From the NCBI GenBank assembly GCA_023101885.1, contig JALPQD010000005.1, positions 4,185,819 through 4,249,818 on the forward strand: a stretch of DNA of 64,000 bases, read 5' to 3'. Below, one piece after another: positions 10,926 to 22,632 of the stretch (position 1 is the stretch's first letter; each line of letters starts with the position of its first letter). Made by a program: the position numbers and the translations under genes. The notes beneath the pieces were generated by a model that saw only the letters and a list, made by a program, of their open reading frames with translations, was not told the origin of the DNA and ran no database searches. Origin of the DNA: Typhlomys cinereus. Taxonomy: Eukaryota; Chordata; Mammalia; Rodentia; Platacanthomyidae.

Positions 10926-12879
10926 CAGGTAGATAAGATGAAGTGATGTGATCCAGATATGCTGTCTGGTAAACAAGGTCTGCCACTGTCTCAGGATCCT
11001 GTGGATATATGGTGAGGCCACTTCCTTCAGCCCTAGGGTTGATAGGCGCTTTCTAACCAAGCTGGGCTAAGATATGTGACTGGTCACTGGTAAGCCAGAA
11101 TAAGACCCTCGATCCCCCTTTAGGCAGTTTGGTCATAAATTTATCGGCAACATGCAGAGTAACTACTGCAGACTCCATATCCTAATCCACAGGACCTGCG
11201 AATACATCACACATTCAAGTCCTACTACACGTGAATTTCAAATTAACAACAAAATGATTTTTTAGTAAGCCCCAAATGTGGTCTAGGTAGAATTGTGGCA
11301 ATAATGCTGTTGCTCATTTGAAATCTGTGTTTAATTAAGCGTCATGTATTTTCTAGGTAGCCCCAAATCACTTGTTCACAGACAGTGGCTTGGAACACCA
11401 CGCTTGCAATGACCCAAAGCTAAGTTGGCAAGAGAGGGGCTGATCAGCCCTGGTCAGGAGCCCTTGATCCCCTGACGTATTACCCGGAGTACTGGACTCC
11501 CCGAATGGACAAGATCTTGTGTAAAAGTAAACAAATTTGTGTCTTGACTCTGAAGATACCCTGTGATAACCAATAACACAGGTCTTTGTGCTGGACATTA
11601 GTCCCAGACCGTCACTTTCCACAGGAATGTTGAGACCACGCTGTAAGCGTCTACTACTGCTGAGCGCGCTGCAGACTGTCAATCTTAGGGGCTGGGTAGG
11701 CTCCCACAGAGACAACCAGGTTTTGACCTCACCTGACTATATTCCCAGACAGCGCCCCACCCACTCTCTAACATAGGGGGCTGGAAACTTTCTTGGTAGA
11801 GGGAATGCATAAGGTCGTTTTGTCTAAACCCCTTGTATTCCATAGGACAGAACTGATGGAGGAGCATGAAAGGGGCCTTTCATGGCTGGCTGGTTGGAAG
11901 ATGGGGGTACCACAAGTTCCTACTCATTCAGCCACTCATTCCCCTGTGTCCTTCACTGCTTCCCATTGTACGGGGAACAAGCTAGTGACTGGGGACCTGG
12001 GGGTGAATAAGCTGCCTTCTCAGCTAGCTGGAGATGCCGACCTTTGAATATTGACATTGAGCTTGAATGCTGGGAAACAAGAACACAGAAGAGAGAGCCA
12101 GTCACTCACCGGATGTACAACCTGGTGCCCCCAGCCCCTCCCCATGGAGGGCCTCACCCTCGTGCCTTCTGGCACAGTCCTGTGACCTGCAAAGGTCACA
12201 GCAATAGGAACTCAGAGGAAGTTCCCCTAAATGCTTGCCCTTATCTCGACCGCCCGTTATGACCAACTGGAAATGTCATAGGCATTGCCAGGACTGGAGT
12301 TTTATGAGCTGAAGAAAAAGTCGAGGGAAAAATGAGCAATTGATGCCGCGATGCCTCCCTGCAGGTGGAGAGAAAAGCCAGGCGGTGCCAGGCAGCCTGA
12401 CCCGCCCCTGGAAGAGGGCTGCATCCTTCATCTACTTCCAGAAGCAACTTCAGTCTCACAGTCAGAACTCGGGCCTGGCTCCTTGTCTGTGGTGTGGGCA
12501 GTCAGCGTGACTGCCCTTAGGCTGCCAGCCCCCCAAGTTGGAGTAGGCTCCTCCCTCCCTTGGGCTCAGATAGCAGCACCCTGTGCAGCTGGTCCTGTCA
12601 GAACTCTCTACTTACACCTCGGTCTCCCCTGGAGTCAGGAGGGGGTCAGATCTTGCCAGGAGATGAGTCAGGAGGAGGCTGAGCCGCTGCTGAGCGTGGG
12701 GACAGAGCAGAGGATCTCACCCCGCGCTCCACAGTTTCCCAGGGTGGAGCTTCCTACACAGCTGCGCCCATTGCTGGACCTTTTGACGCAGCCGGCCCTG
12801 CGGGGCCCCAGGACCTGCACCCTAGCAAACATTCTTCTGTTGCTGCTGGCTAAGTTTTATTTAGTCTTTTTGTGTTTCA

Positions 12880-13296
12880 TACATGAATATAGTGAATTTT
12901 TGATATTTTATACCCTAATCCCCAATCCCATCTTTTCTACTCTTCCCATTACACCCTTTCTTCTTCCTTACCTGTCCCCCACCTATTTTCTTGTCTTTTC
13001 ATGTGAATGACCTACTGAGTTGCATTTGATGGCACGACTCCTTGCTGGAGCATGAATCACATAACAGTGGGAATATCTTTGAGGACAACATCCCCCCTCC
13101 TAACATTAATTAACGCTCTTCAGTCTCTCAGGGAAGTGTGGGACCCTTGAGATTTTTCCGCTTTCATGATGAAGTGTTGATAGGACAAATTCCAGGCAGT
13201 TCTTGTGGAAATAACTGCGGTGAATTCATGGGTGCAATAGACCTGTTATGTCCAGAAGATCATGTCTGGCCCACATATGCCCCACTTCAGGCTCTT
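12880..13296 (-). mobile_element. Interspersed repeat, L1 3'-end-like (copy 1)
   Basis: Homologous to 20.58-21.03 kb: shared GGAGCATGAATCA, CTCTTCAGTCTC, CAGGGA.GTGTGGG and TCATGTC blocks. C/T-rich beginning like many antisense L1 3' UTRs. It continues after the SINE at 13583-13740. Confidence 0.5.
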
Positions 13297-13582
13297 TCTT
13301 TTTAATATTTTTTATTTATTTTTCTATGTGTGTGTGTGTGTGTGTCTATCAGAGGGCACTGTGTGTCCCTGTGGAGGACCAAGAGTGACTTCCGGAATCA
13401 TCCTAGATTGCTTCTATCTCCTTGCTTCCCCCTGGCATTTCCTAGGCTTCACCCACCTGGGCGAGATGTACAGTCGGAGGCCATTTCCACCTGGCTTTTA
13501 CAGGGGACCTGGGATTTGAACTCAGGACCTTCTGCTTTCGAAACACTCTTAACCCCTGAGCCATCTCTGTAGCCCCCCCTCT
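13297..13582 (-). mobile_element. B2-type SINE inserted in an older repeat
   Basis: Inverted copy with duplications TTCAGGCTCTT at 13286-13296 and 13583-13593. It splits an L1-like repeat segment. Confidence 0.93.
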
Positions 13583-13859
13583 TTCAGGCTCTTCACATAC
13601 TTGCTGGTCCTCCCCCGAGAGTTCCCTGAGCCTCCTAGCAAGCACTCTTATCACTGATGCTGTTAGTCTCAGGACATCGGGAAGGAACCAGTCCAGTCTT
13701 GGTGAACTATGGTGAGAAGTTCTAGATTCCACTTTGACATTTTCTAGCTTTAGAGTTTATTTACAGAACAACCCCATTTACCAGACACCTCAGTTTCTCC
13801 TTCTCTCTGACCCATTTGATTATGATTGTGAGTCATGAAGGAGCTATCAGGTATGAAAG

Positions 13860-13861
<2 letters not shown>

Positions 13862-13908
<47 letters not shown>

Positions 13909-13936
13909 TGTATGTGTGTGTGTGCGCGCGCGTGTG
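13862..13936. repeat. (GT)n microsatellite with CG end
   Basis: GT units with two TATG interruptions and a GCGCGCGCG stretch near the end. Confidence 0.95.
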
Positions 13937-14671
13937 TTAAAAAGAGAAAACAATCTGCATAAATCTAGGAAATCATTAAAGTGAATGAAACAAATTTGTG
14001 GAAATAACTGCGGAACTGAGGAATGGGAGGAGTGAATCTGACGCCACTGGGAAGGAAGTGTCTGGAGAGCAGAGGTCCCTTCCACTGACTCTCCGACGCT
14101 CTGACCTCGGAGGCAGCGGCCACACACAGTTCGTGGCTAGCACCCTTCCCCGGCGTGTCTGCTTTCTCCTCAGTGAGGGCTGCTCACAGACCACTCACAG
14201 AACTTTTAGGGAGGCCTGTCCTGCTCCCCCATCCCATAACCTTGCTATCCTCCCATGACGACTCCTGCTATCCAGAAAACACGATAGAATCTGCTTATGT
14301 GAGGATTCCTTGTCACCCTCCCCTGAGATGACAGCCCCCCAAGTTAGGGGCCGTTCCTGCAGATTTGATTTGTAACAGAATGGTCAGTTTCCTCCTCCCC
14401 ACGCCACTGTGGCGGGGGAAGTTCAGCCCCATGATCTCGCTCAGCTTCCTTCCAGTTATAAAAACCCCCAGGAATCTCGGCGCTGCCAGGATCCGTGCTC
14501 GGGAGCCCCGTGGTGGGAATGTTCCCCATCTCAATGACCTCCAGGAATTTCCCTGAGTCTGGGCCATGAGTCATGAATTCTGAATGTGAAATCAAGAGGG
14601 AAAAGAAACGGCCAAGCTCACCCTCGTTCTCAGCTCAGTGCCTTCCCTTCTCCTCCAGCAGCCTCACCTAC

Positions 14672-14799
14672 CTGCTCCACGCGGACTTGGGAGCTGACCA
14701 GAAGGTGGGCGATGGAGTTGGACAGGCCGATGTTTTTCATGAGAAATAGTGTCAGCCTCTCTTCATCTTTCAGGATATCTCGGATTTGTAATCCTTTCC
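14672..14799 (-). CDS. ABCA4: ABCA4 coding exon 5 (exocytoplasmic domain 1)
   Basis: The exon encodes the rest of Gly148 through Gln190. Blocks are [38 protein letters not shown] and VRVEQ. The conserved core DILKDEE..TLFL.KNIGLS is shared with human ABCA4. The acceptor is TATACAG and the donor GTAGGT. The length of 128 nt matches the human exon, and it ends in phase 0. The sequence lies in the disc-lumen domain that handles retinoid-lipid substrate. Residue variation is mostly at solvent-type positions (K149, Q152, H179), with no stop or shift. Confidence 0.96.
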
Positions 14800-15274
14800 C
14801 TGTATATGAATGAGAGAATGGACAAGGGTGTCAAGGGGACGTGGGTCAAGAATTTTTTTAAAAGCAGGTAGAATTGATTAGAAACACTTCTACTTGACTC
14901 TTAGATGGAGGAATTGTTCTTGGTTTCCATAGGAACTCTTAGAAGTTGGGGCCCTTGTTGGTAGCTGTCGCCAACATTCGTGGCTGAAGCAGTTGGGCGC
15001 TATTCAGTGGGAAGATGCAGAAGGCAGGAAAAACTAACCTAGGATGGCTCAGGTGTCAGATGCTGTTTAGTGTGGGCCTAGCTTTCAAAAGGGCGAACGC
15101 AGGGAACTGTACAAGGGTGGCTTGGACCTCTGAAAGATATTTGGTGATGTCTGGAGACAAGTTTGTATGTTGTTATCTCCCGAATGCTAGTGGGAAGGAC
15201 ACCTCTTCCCCCCAAAAAAGAATTCTTTGCCCACCAAATGCCAATAGTACTAAGGTTGGGGAAACCTGGTCTAT

Positions 15275-15870
15275 ATAAAGACTACCAGACAACTCCTAGA
15301 GCTGATAACCTGAAGCAAAGCTGCATGATGTAAAACTAACATACAAAAATTAGTAGTTTTTCTATACACCAATAACAGGCATACTGAGAAATAAATCAGA
15401 AAAAAAAATCTCATTCACAATAGACCCAAAACAAACAACAACAACAAAACCATAGAAATCAGCATAATGAAGAAAGTGAAAGACTTCTACCAATACAGAC
15501 TTAAACACATAAGTAAGAGGCTGAAGAAGACAATAAAAGATGGAAAGGCCTCCCATAATCCTAGACTGGCAGCATTAACACCATGAACATGGCTAACTAC
15601 CAAGAATCATCTACAGATTCAATGTAATTCCCACCAAAATTCTAATGGCATCCTTTACAGAAACAGAAAAGCAATCCTAAGTTTAATGTGGATACACAAA
15701 AGATTCCAAATAGCCAAGGCTATCTTGTGAAAGGAGATTAATAGCAGTAGTATCACAAGATCTCATTGTGATGACACTACAAAGCCACAGTAACAAAAAC
15801 AGCATGATATTGACTAAAACAGACATACAGACCAGTGGAATAAAATAGAGGACCCCAAATTAAAACCACT
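15275..15870 (+). mobile_element. LINE-1 ORF2 fragment, sense
   Basis: Contains the L1 ORF2 landmarks AAAGTGAAAGACTTCTACCA, ATCTACAGATTCAATGTAAT and CCCACCAAAATTCTAATGGC. It is 5' truncated, has many stops and is inactive. It continues at 16150 after an inserted or recombined block. Confidence 0.9.
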
Positions 15871-16150
15871 GTTGTATGAATACTTTTCTTGGGAAGATGC
15901 CACACACAGCTGTCTTTCTACCCCAGATAAGAATTCCAGAGCAGGCCAAAGTAACAATTAAACAAGGCCCAACTTGACAAACCAAGGAGTTTATTGGGGT
16001 TACTTATAGGATAGGGGCGAGAGTTACTCACAGGAACAATTCCAAGACATCTGACCACAGCATGACTGACGAAGTCCCGTGACTGCTAACATGGAGCTCC
16101 CTCAACTAGTCCTTCTTAGAAAGTACGTTGGGATTCCACTTACTCCACAC
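15871..16150 (-). mobile_element. Repeat inserted between two L1 segments
   Basis: A 280-bp block interrupts the L1. It contains AACCAAGGAGTTTATTGGGG and TTACTTATAGGATAGGGGCG, resembling a common rodent interspersed element (probably an LTR fragment on the minus strand, since AATAAAC reads on that strand). Confidence 0.5.
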
Positions 16151-16461
16151 CTGTTTGCATGGCCATCATCAAAGCAAACAAACAGAAAAACCAAATGCTG
16201 TAAAGATTTGAGGAAAAGAAGACGCTTGGTACTACTGATGGGAATGTGAACTATAGGAAGAAATATGGATGCTCTTCAAAAAAACCCTGAAACTAGAACT
16301 ACCATATGACAGCTATATCACTCCTAGATATACGTCCACAGAAATCCAAGTTAGCACACCACAGACTTATCTGCTCATCCATGTTCACGTAGCACTATTC
16401 CCAAGAGAGAAGTTACAGAGTCAGCTTCACTGTTCACCAACAAATGAATGGATAAAGAATA

Positions 16462-16494
<33 letters not shown>

Positions 16495-16548
16495 TGTTAT
16501 TCAGTCATAAATAAAAACAAAATTATGTCATTTGTAGGAAAATAGACC
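16151..16548 (+). mobile_element. LINE-1 ORF2 3' segment, sense
   Basis: GGTACTACTGATGGGAATGT, AACTACCATATGACAGCTAT and AAATTATGTCATTTGTAGGA are the C-terminal ORF2 landmarks. An internal (CA)n tract replaces part of the frame. It ends where an LTR begins. Confidence 0.9.
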
Positions 16549-16549
16549 C

Positions 16550-16985
16550 AGAGATAATTCTCCATTGTAGCTAAGCCTTAGCATAGGTGGGCACAAGATC
16601 AACTGGGTTGAACCCCAATATGAACTAACCAATGTGGAAAAGCCATTTTTCCTGGGCTTGCCTAAGTATATAAATATACCTGACCCTGGCAGCCATCTTT
16701 GGTGCCTGGCCCCATGGCGCTCCAGGTCTGGAGTCCATGAGTTCTTTTCCAGGTCCTTCCCTGCATGGATTCCATGCCTGGGGTCCATGAGTTCTCCAGG
16801 GCACCCTTTCCCCTCACCCTCATGGCACTCCACATCTGGAGTCTGCTGAGTTCTGTTCTTTCTCTCCTGTAATAAACTCTGCCTTAACCCTGTACACATG
16901 TCTGGCTTCAATGTTAAAGTCCTGAACACAAGAACCTGAATGCATGCAGACCCCAGGAAAACGACCCTGCAACCGTCTCAGCTGT
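16550..16985 (+). mobile_element. Solo LTR, family A, sense
   Basis: A TATA-like TATATAAATATACC, tandem CATGGATTCC/GAGTCCATGAGTTC blocks and the poly(A) signal in TAATAAACTCTGCCTTAA mark a retroviral-type LTR. The start appears truncated. No viral genes are attached. Confidence 0.85.
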
Positions 16986-17139
16986 GACTCCGTTCTCTGG
17001 GGTAAGGGCAAGACAAGCCTCAAATGGAAAGGAGAGATCCAGGCCTGTGCCCAGCTCAGTAATGGTCTTCAGTTTCACTAAACCGGCTGGATTCAGGAGC
17101 TGCTTTTTACAATAAGCATAAAGGACTCCTGGTTGCTTT

Positions 17140-17375
17140 TAATTTTTTAAAAAATATATTCATTGTGAAAAAAAGAGAGAAAGAGAGACAGAGAGAGGCA
17201 CATATATTAATGCAGAGGACACCTTTCAGAATTTACTCCCTTCTTCCACCATGCGGGCTTAGGAGATTGAATGCAGATCTCCACGTTTGTGATTGGGGGT
17301 GGGGGGTGTGAAGTGGGAGAGGTGTAGGTAGAGTGGGGAGGGGTTTTTACCCTGAGCCACCCTGCCAGTCCTAGA
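17140..17375 (-). mobile_element. Older B2/B3-like SINE, inverted
   Basis: An A/T-rich tail and (GA)n, then CAGAGGACACC, ending at the complement of a SINE head (GAGCCACCCTGCCAGTCC). Confidence 0.65.
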
Positions 17376-18157
17376 CTGCTAATCGTTAAGGTCACCCTTG
17401 AGTGATAACGCCTCTCTCTGTGTATCCACACTCTACAGTTACCACGACCATAGAAAAAGGAATGTGAAGGAATGTGAAGCATTTCAGCTCCAGACCTGAA
17501 AACAGTTAGCACTCCATTAATGCTCGTCCTCCTAGCATTGATACCATTTTTCCTCTTGAAGGAGGACTCACTCCAGCACCTGCCTCTTGTGCCACGTCAG
17601 AGGGCCAACGCTCAAGCATGCCACAGTGACAGCTCTGGAGACTCTGGCCAGAGAAGAACTGCAGGACCAGGCTTCAAGATGGTATTTCAACAGGAAGGCG
17701 AAACATCAGACACTGCGAAATGCCTGTCACATCTCACATTCTCCGGTGTCTAGTCAGCTTCTTGCACCTAAGTGGCTTGATGGTCCAAACTCCAGAGCAA
17801 ACCCTTCTTTCCCATCCTAGACAAACAATAACTTCCTTGCCATTTTTGAGAGGGAGAAAAATTGTGCTAGGTAGCTTTGAGCGGGATTTTTTTATTTAGC
17901 TAACTTCTTTTAGGCAATTTTAGACAGAGTAGAAAGGCTATTGGGACAGTCTTCTGAAGGTTCCCCTGGACAGAAGTTGGGGCCAACTTCTCAGCCACTG
18001 AGATAAGGGTCCCAACTTCCCTGAACTCTGTTTATGAAGGAATGTAGATATGCTTTCCATGTGTATAGGGAGAGGAGACCCTCAGACACAAATGAGCTAA
18101 ATTCCTCAGCTCAGCCTAGGTCTGGCCAAGAGGTCTGGCCTGGTCCAATTTGGCCAC

Positions 18158-18268
18158 ATAACATAACATAACATAACATAACATAACATAACATAACATA
18201 ACATAACATAACATAACATAACATTACATTACATTACATTACATTACATTACATTACATTACGTTACA
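18158..18268. repeat. Pentanucleotide array, CATAA then CATTA
   Basis: An ACATA-type array of roughly 13 units switches abruptly to a CATTA array of about 8 units, ending near 18268. It adjoins an LTR fragment. Confidence 0.95.
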
Positions 18269-18299
18269 TAACCATCAGGGTCACAGAAACTAAAACTTG

Positions 18300-18520
18300 C
18301 CAATGAAGGGACCTCTTTTCCCAGACTTGTCCAAGTTTACAAACACCCCTGACGCAGCCGGCCATCTTGGTTCGCTTGCCCCTCATGGACTCCATGTCCA
18401 TGGGTTTGTTTTTTCTCTCCTCTAATAAACTCTGCCTTGATCTTCTACAAGTGCTCTGGTTTCAATTTTTGACTCCCAGACACAAGAACGTGGACATAAA
18501 AAAACCCTGCGATATTTTGG
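18300..18520 (+). mobile_element. LTR fragment, family A, sense
   Basis: Shares CATGGACTCCATGTCCATGG, CTCTAATAAACTCTGCCTTG and CCCAGACACAAGAACGTGG with the 16.55 kb LTR. Only the 3' half is left, next to a pentanucleotide array. Confidence 0.85.
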
Positions 18521-18549
18521 AGTTGGACTTTTTCTGTATACCTTTGCTT

Positions 18550-18800
18550 TAAGTTTTTTTTTTTAAATTTACAAGAGCAAGCAAGAGTGAAAGAGAAAAA
18601 CAGAGAGAGAGAGAAAGAAAGAGAAAGTGAGAATGGGAATGTACCTATCACAGCACATACCTGGAGGCCAGAGGCTAATTTTCAGAGGTCAGTTCTTCAG
18701 TTCTCCCTTTGAATATGTGGACTCTGGGGGTGGAGCTCAGATCTGCTTATTTGCATACGCAGGTGTCCGCCCATAGCTAGGCCATGAGCAGCTGACCCTG
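18550..18800 (-). mobile_element. Decayed B2/B3-like SINE, inverted
   Basis: Poly(T) start, GA-rich tail, then TGGAGGCCAGAGGCTAATTT, the usual order of an inverted B2/B3 copy. The head is poorly preserved. Confidence 0.5.
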
Positions 18801-20209
18801 ATGTGGCCCTGTGATAGCTTATCTCATCCTGCTGGGTACCACTGAGACTACTGCACCCCTCTGTTCCTTCTTTGCACTGGATAAGTCCAAAGGCTTTCAA
18901 AGGAATCTGAAGCCTTGGAGCCTGCTTCTCTTAGACCCCTTATCCCGCCTGTCTTCTGATAACCCCTCCAGGTCGCTTCTCTCTCTGATACCCAGCATTA
19001 AGGCTTGAATCTAGGTCATGATGACTGTCGACTGATTGTTGAGTGCCGACTGCAATGTCTGTTGACTGATGTGAGACGATCTACATCTGTGCTCTTGTCC
19101 TGCGAGTGGGACCCATTTTTATCTGTTTGTCTCTTGGTTATTCTTTAACACACGCAGCTGACATTACATACAAATCTCTTGGAAGACAGAGGAACTGACA
19201 GTCATTGTGCCTAGATGTCACACATTTGGGGCCTCCAGGGAGAAGGGCAGGGTCGTGTGGTTATATTTTAGGTTTGGCACACACCTGAGGATCGGGTGGG
19301 GCCGCCCTGACTGCAGAGTGTAGGGCTCAAGGTCTGAGGGGGCAGAGTGATACCAGACAGGCCCTGGGTGAGATTCCCAAGGGAGAAATGTGAACTGGGG
19401 CCTGGGGAAAGAAAACTACATCTTGCTTAAAATGCGGTTCTTCTTGTTCTCTTCCCTGGGAAGATTAGAGGGTGGGATGGGGGGAGGAGAGGGGAGCCCG
19501 GGGCTGGGTGAAGGCAAGGCTATGGGAAGAGGGGTTCTAGACGGGGAGGGGGCTGTGCCTGGGGCTGGTCTGTCAATCCTCCCCTGCTGAGAATGCAGCT
19601 CTACAGGTTAGCTGAGAAAGGAGGATGTCTCTTGGGTCAGCCGCAGGAGCGCTCTCCCAGGTGACTGGTAAAAGTGGATATCAGCGGCAAAAGCCCTCCT
19701 GCTTGGGAAGACTCAGTGCCTGTCTGTGACCTCAGGCATCATTGTTCACCCGGATAACTCCTTGATAGACTCAAGTAGACTGGATTAGACGTCAATGCCT
19801 GGAATTCCTCTGAGACATGTTCCTTACCTGGAGACGAATCTCTTACTTAGGATCATGTCCTTTACCTTGAATCATACCCCTTATTTGAGGACCCATGAGT
19901 CCTTCCCAAAGACTCTGAGAGCTTCTGTCTCCAGCCTTTGGGGAGTCGTGACTGGCTTTTCCTGACATCTGCCCGCTGGCATCTCTCCTTTAAAAGATTC
20001 CCTGGCAGCTGGGGCCTGGCAGGAACAGCCACCTACCTACCTGCCAGTTCACACGTGAGCCCGGGCTTAGGAAGCAGCGATTTGGGTTCTTATAGACACG
20101 GTGCAAAAATCACAAAACATCTGGCTCAGAATGACTTTCTCTGCTTTCTCTCCCCAGATTCAATTGACAGTCAGACACCCCAACGAAAAGTCTGCTTAAT
20201 CATAAAACC

Positions 20210-20302
20210 CACTGAATGAAGTGGCGTGGTCACTGTCGAGACTGAATGAAGTGGCGTGGTCACTGTGAGACTGAATGAAGTGGCGTGGTCACTCTGAGAC
20301 TT
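20210..20302. repeat. About 30-bp tandem repeat, 3 copies
   Basis: CTGAATGAAGTGGCGTGGTC followed by ACTGT.GAGA occurs three times in ABCA4 intron 4, with spacing of 31 and then 29-30 bp. Confidence 0.93.
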
Positions 20303-20408
20303 AGGGCAGCTGCTGTGAAGTTTACTTATTTAGTCTTGGGCATAATGTGTCCATGAGGGGCTGGCACAGACCCTTTTGACGCCTTGCCACCAGCATGCAA
20401 TTTACTTG

Positions 20409-20570
20409 TGAGCCAGACACAGTGGTTTGCTCTTGTAATCCCAGCACTTTGGAGGCTGAAGCGTGATTGCCACAAATTCTATGCCAGTCCGGGCTGCCTA
20501 GTAAGATCCAGACTGGCTGGGTTTTACAGGATAAGATCCTGCCTCAAAAACTCAATAAAATGGAGAAAAA
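20409..20570 (+). mobile_element. B1 SINE
   Basis: AGCCAGACACAGTGGTTTGC, TCTTGTAATCCCAGCACTTT and GGAGGCTGAAG are the B1/7SL head; it ends in CCTGCCTCAAAAA. The middle is diverged. Confidence 0.9.
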
Positions 20571-20579
20571 TATAAAGGG

Positions 20580-21030
20580 CTAACTGTACTCTTACCGTAT
20601 AGAATCCCCAGTCCCATCCCCCACCCCCATTCCCATTACAACCCTTCTCCCATTTTCAAGTTTTTTCACATTTTCAAGTTTTATCTGGCTTGCCTTTGAT
20701 GACACGTTTGTAAGTACTTGCTGGAGCATGAATCATATAGATCGGTGCGCGCACCACTGAGGAAGCCGTCTTCTCCCCCTCCCCCCGTCAGCATTGGCCC
20801 TCTTCAGTCTCACAGGGAGGTGTGGGGCCTCTTGAGACCTTTCCCTTCCGTGGTGATGTTGATAGCACGATTCCTATGCGGGTCTTGTGGACACACAGGT
20901 AACTGCCGTGAAGTCATGGATACCACAGTCCTGTCATGTCCAGGAGACAGTGTCTGCTCACGCCCCTGCCCCCCACCCTTCGGACTCTCACAGTCTTACT
21001 GGCTTCTCTTCCACATGTTCTCTAAGCCTT
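20580..21030 (-). mobile_element. Interspersed repeat, L1 3'-end-like (copy 2)
   Basis: Partner of the 12.88 kb segment, in the same orientation and somewhat more diverged. No open frame of significance. Confidence 0.5.
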
Positions 21031-21282
21031 AGGGTAGGGGGTGGCTTAGATGTCCTGTTCAGGGCCAAGCAAAGTCTCTTAGTTTCTGCCTGTGGCTCCT
21101 TTCACCAAGGACCCCCATGTGGTACAGGTCGTTGTCCCCTCTTCTTCTCTGGCATGGGCACCCTGAGGCGGCCACTCAGGCTGGTTCATCTCTGCACTCC
21201 GGCGTTCTGCATCCAGGCAGCCCCTGGCTCGTCCGTCACATGTGGCTGAATGTGGAGGGAGCTGAACCACATCCCTGGGGAC

Positions 21283-21530
21283 TGTTGCAGTTCGCCTGCA
21301 GGGTTGCTGATAAATGGCCATCAAATGGCTTAAGGGAACAAGGGGTTTATTTTCTTACTGAGAGTCCAGTTACAGTTCTCAGTGCAGCTTGACGGGAGAG
21401 CACGCACCAGCACCAGGGTATTTCAAAGCCAATCCTGCCTCGCACGCAAAGGGGTGCCCATGACCAGGCCTCGTCCTCCCAGTATCTGCAGAGAAGCCCA
21501 CCACAGACAGGTGCCCACTCAGTACTGTTA
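21283..21530 (-). mobile_element. LTR-like repeat, family B, partial
   Basis: TGTTGCAGTTCGCCTGCAGG, GGCTTAAGGGAACAAGGGGT and CAGCTTGACGGGAGAGCACG match the 38.57 kb copy; the far end is lost. Confidence 0.8.
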
Positions 21531-22492
21531 GGAAGATCTGGTGCTGTCCACTGACTGCTCTGTGTCTCCACTTTTCCCTGGTGACGAGGGAGACATAAGC
21601 CTGCTCCTCCATCCCTCCTCCTTCTTCCTGGTTCCTGATTCCAGGCGACCCTTTTGCCTGGATGCCTGGCTCCTTCCAACCTCCTCTATGACCTCAGTGT
21701 CTTTATTGCGGTCCACAGCCTGGTTTCTCACTTCCTCCTCCTCCTCTCCAGATCTTCTGCTCAGTTTCTCACAGTCGCCCGTGGGGTCCTGTTCTCTCCC
21801 ATCCTACCCAGCAGCCTTGGAAATCCTGCATTCAAATATTTCACTCTCTGACTACAACCACCAGGTCGCCTATGTCGTTTATCTCCCCCAGCCCATCTTG
21901 ATGTTTCCGGCTCCTTGCACACTAGGCAATCTGGATCTGACATTATATAATAGAGTCATGGCCATCAGTCCCGCGCCTCCTTGGCTTCTGTGGTGCCTCC
22001 TTACAATACGCCAGCCCCAAAGCCTCCTGCTCCCAATCTGTCTGTCTCGGCCAGCAAGCTAAATATTGCTGGCAAGAAACTGTATGACTTTGCTTTTATA
22101 GCATGATTAACATGAGCTCTTTGACCTGCAGTGTCCCTCAGTGATACTCAGCATTGCTTCTGCATGTTCTGGTCCAGGACTTTGTGGACATTCCACGCCT
22201 TTGCAGTGCTCTGCAAACCGCCCCCCCTCCCACCTTGAGCCATTGATCCAGCTCATAGCTCTTTCAGGACCATCTCCTTTAGGGTTCTTACTATTGTCTC
22301 TGGACCTACCTGCCCAGCCTTCCACCTTGAAGGCTGATGTGGAAGAAGAGAGCCCTCAATGTCGTGTCCCATTCCTGCCTACCCCTTCTGGCATCGTTTC
22401 CATTGAAATCACCTTGCTCTTTCCCAGCTCCTCTGTCTCCCGTGGCTGAGGCGCATGAGAAGCAGGGAAGGGGGAGAACATTGATGGTTCAC

Positions 22493-22632
22493 CTGCGAGT
22501 CTCTCGGGGTGAGTCCTCAGGGTGTCCATGAACTGGGATAAGGTGAGGAGCTCTGTCCAAACCTGCCCAAGGTGCTGGCTCTCTGGTGCATCCACGAGGA
22601 GCTCTAGAAAATCCCGGTACACCCTTGCCAAG
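22493..22632 (-). CDS. ABCA4: ABCA4 coding exon 4 (exocytoplasmic domain 1)
   Basis: The first base completes Ile101. The exon then encodes [36 protein letters not shown] and [10 protein letters not shown], ending with one base of Gly148. This is lumenal domain 1 of ABCA4, very close to the human sequence I know. The exon is 140 nt, flanked by CCCTGCAG and GTGAAC, and ends in phase 1. The donor is weaker than consensus (C at +6, A at +4/+5 region). A long 13-bp minisatellite begins about 300 bp upstream of its acceptor, in intron 3. Confidence 0.97.

Larger units (their letters stand above)
10707..14671 (-). other. ABCA4: ABCA4 intron 5
   Basis: Between exons 6 and 5. It holds an antisense LTR-like fragment near 10770, apparently unique sequence from 10.93 to 12.88 kb, a repeat of possible LINE-1 3' origin (12.88-13.74 kb) split by a SINE, and a (GT)n tract at 13.86 kb. 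A 219-codon open frame at 12.35-13.01 kb crosses from unique GC-rich sequence into that repeat and is not credible as a gene. Confidence 0.85.
14800..22492 (-). other. ABCA4: ABCA4 intron 4
   Basis: It contains a sense-strand LINE-1 piece, LTRs, SINEs, a pentanucleotide array and an L1-like repeat. Segments with nothing recognisable are 14.80-15.27 kb, 17.38-18.15 kb, 18.83-20.20 kb and 21.54-22.49 kb. Confidence 0.85.

Noticed and set aside
12351..13010. 219-codon plus-strand open frame
   Set aside because: It crosses from unique GC-rich intron into a decayed repeat, shows no known domain and ends in a hydrophobic T-rich tract.
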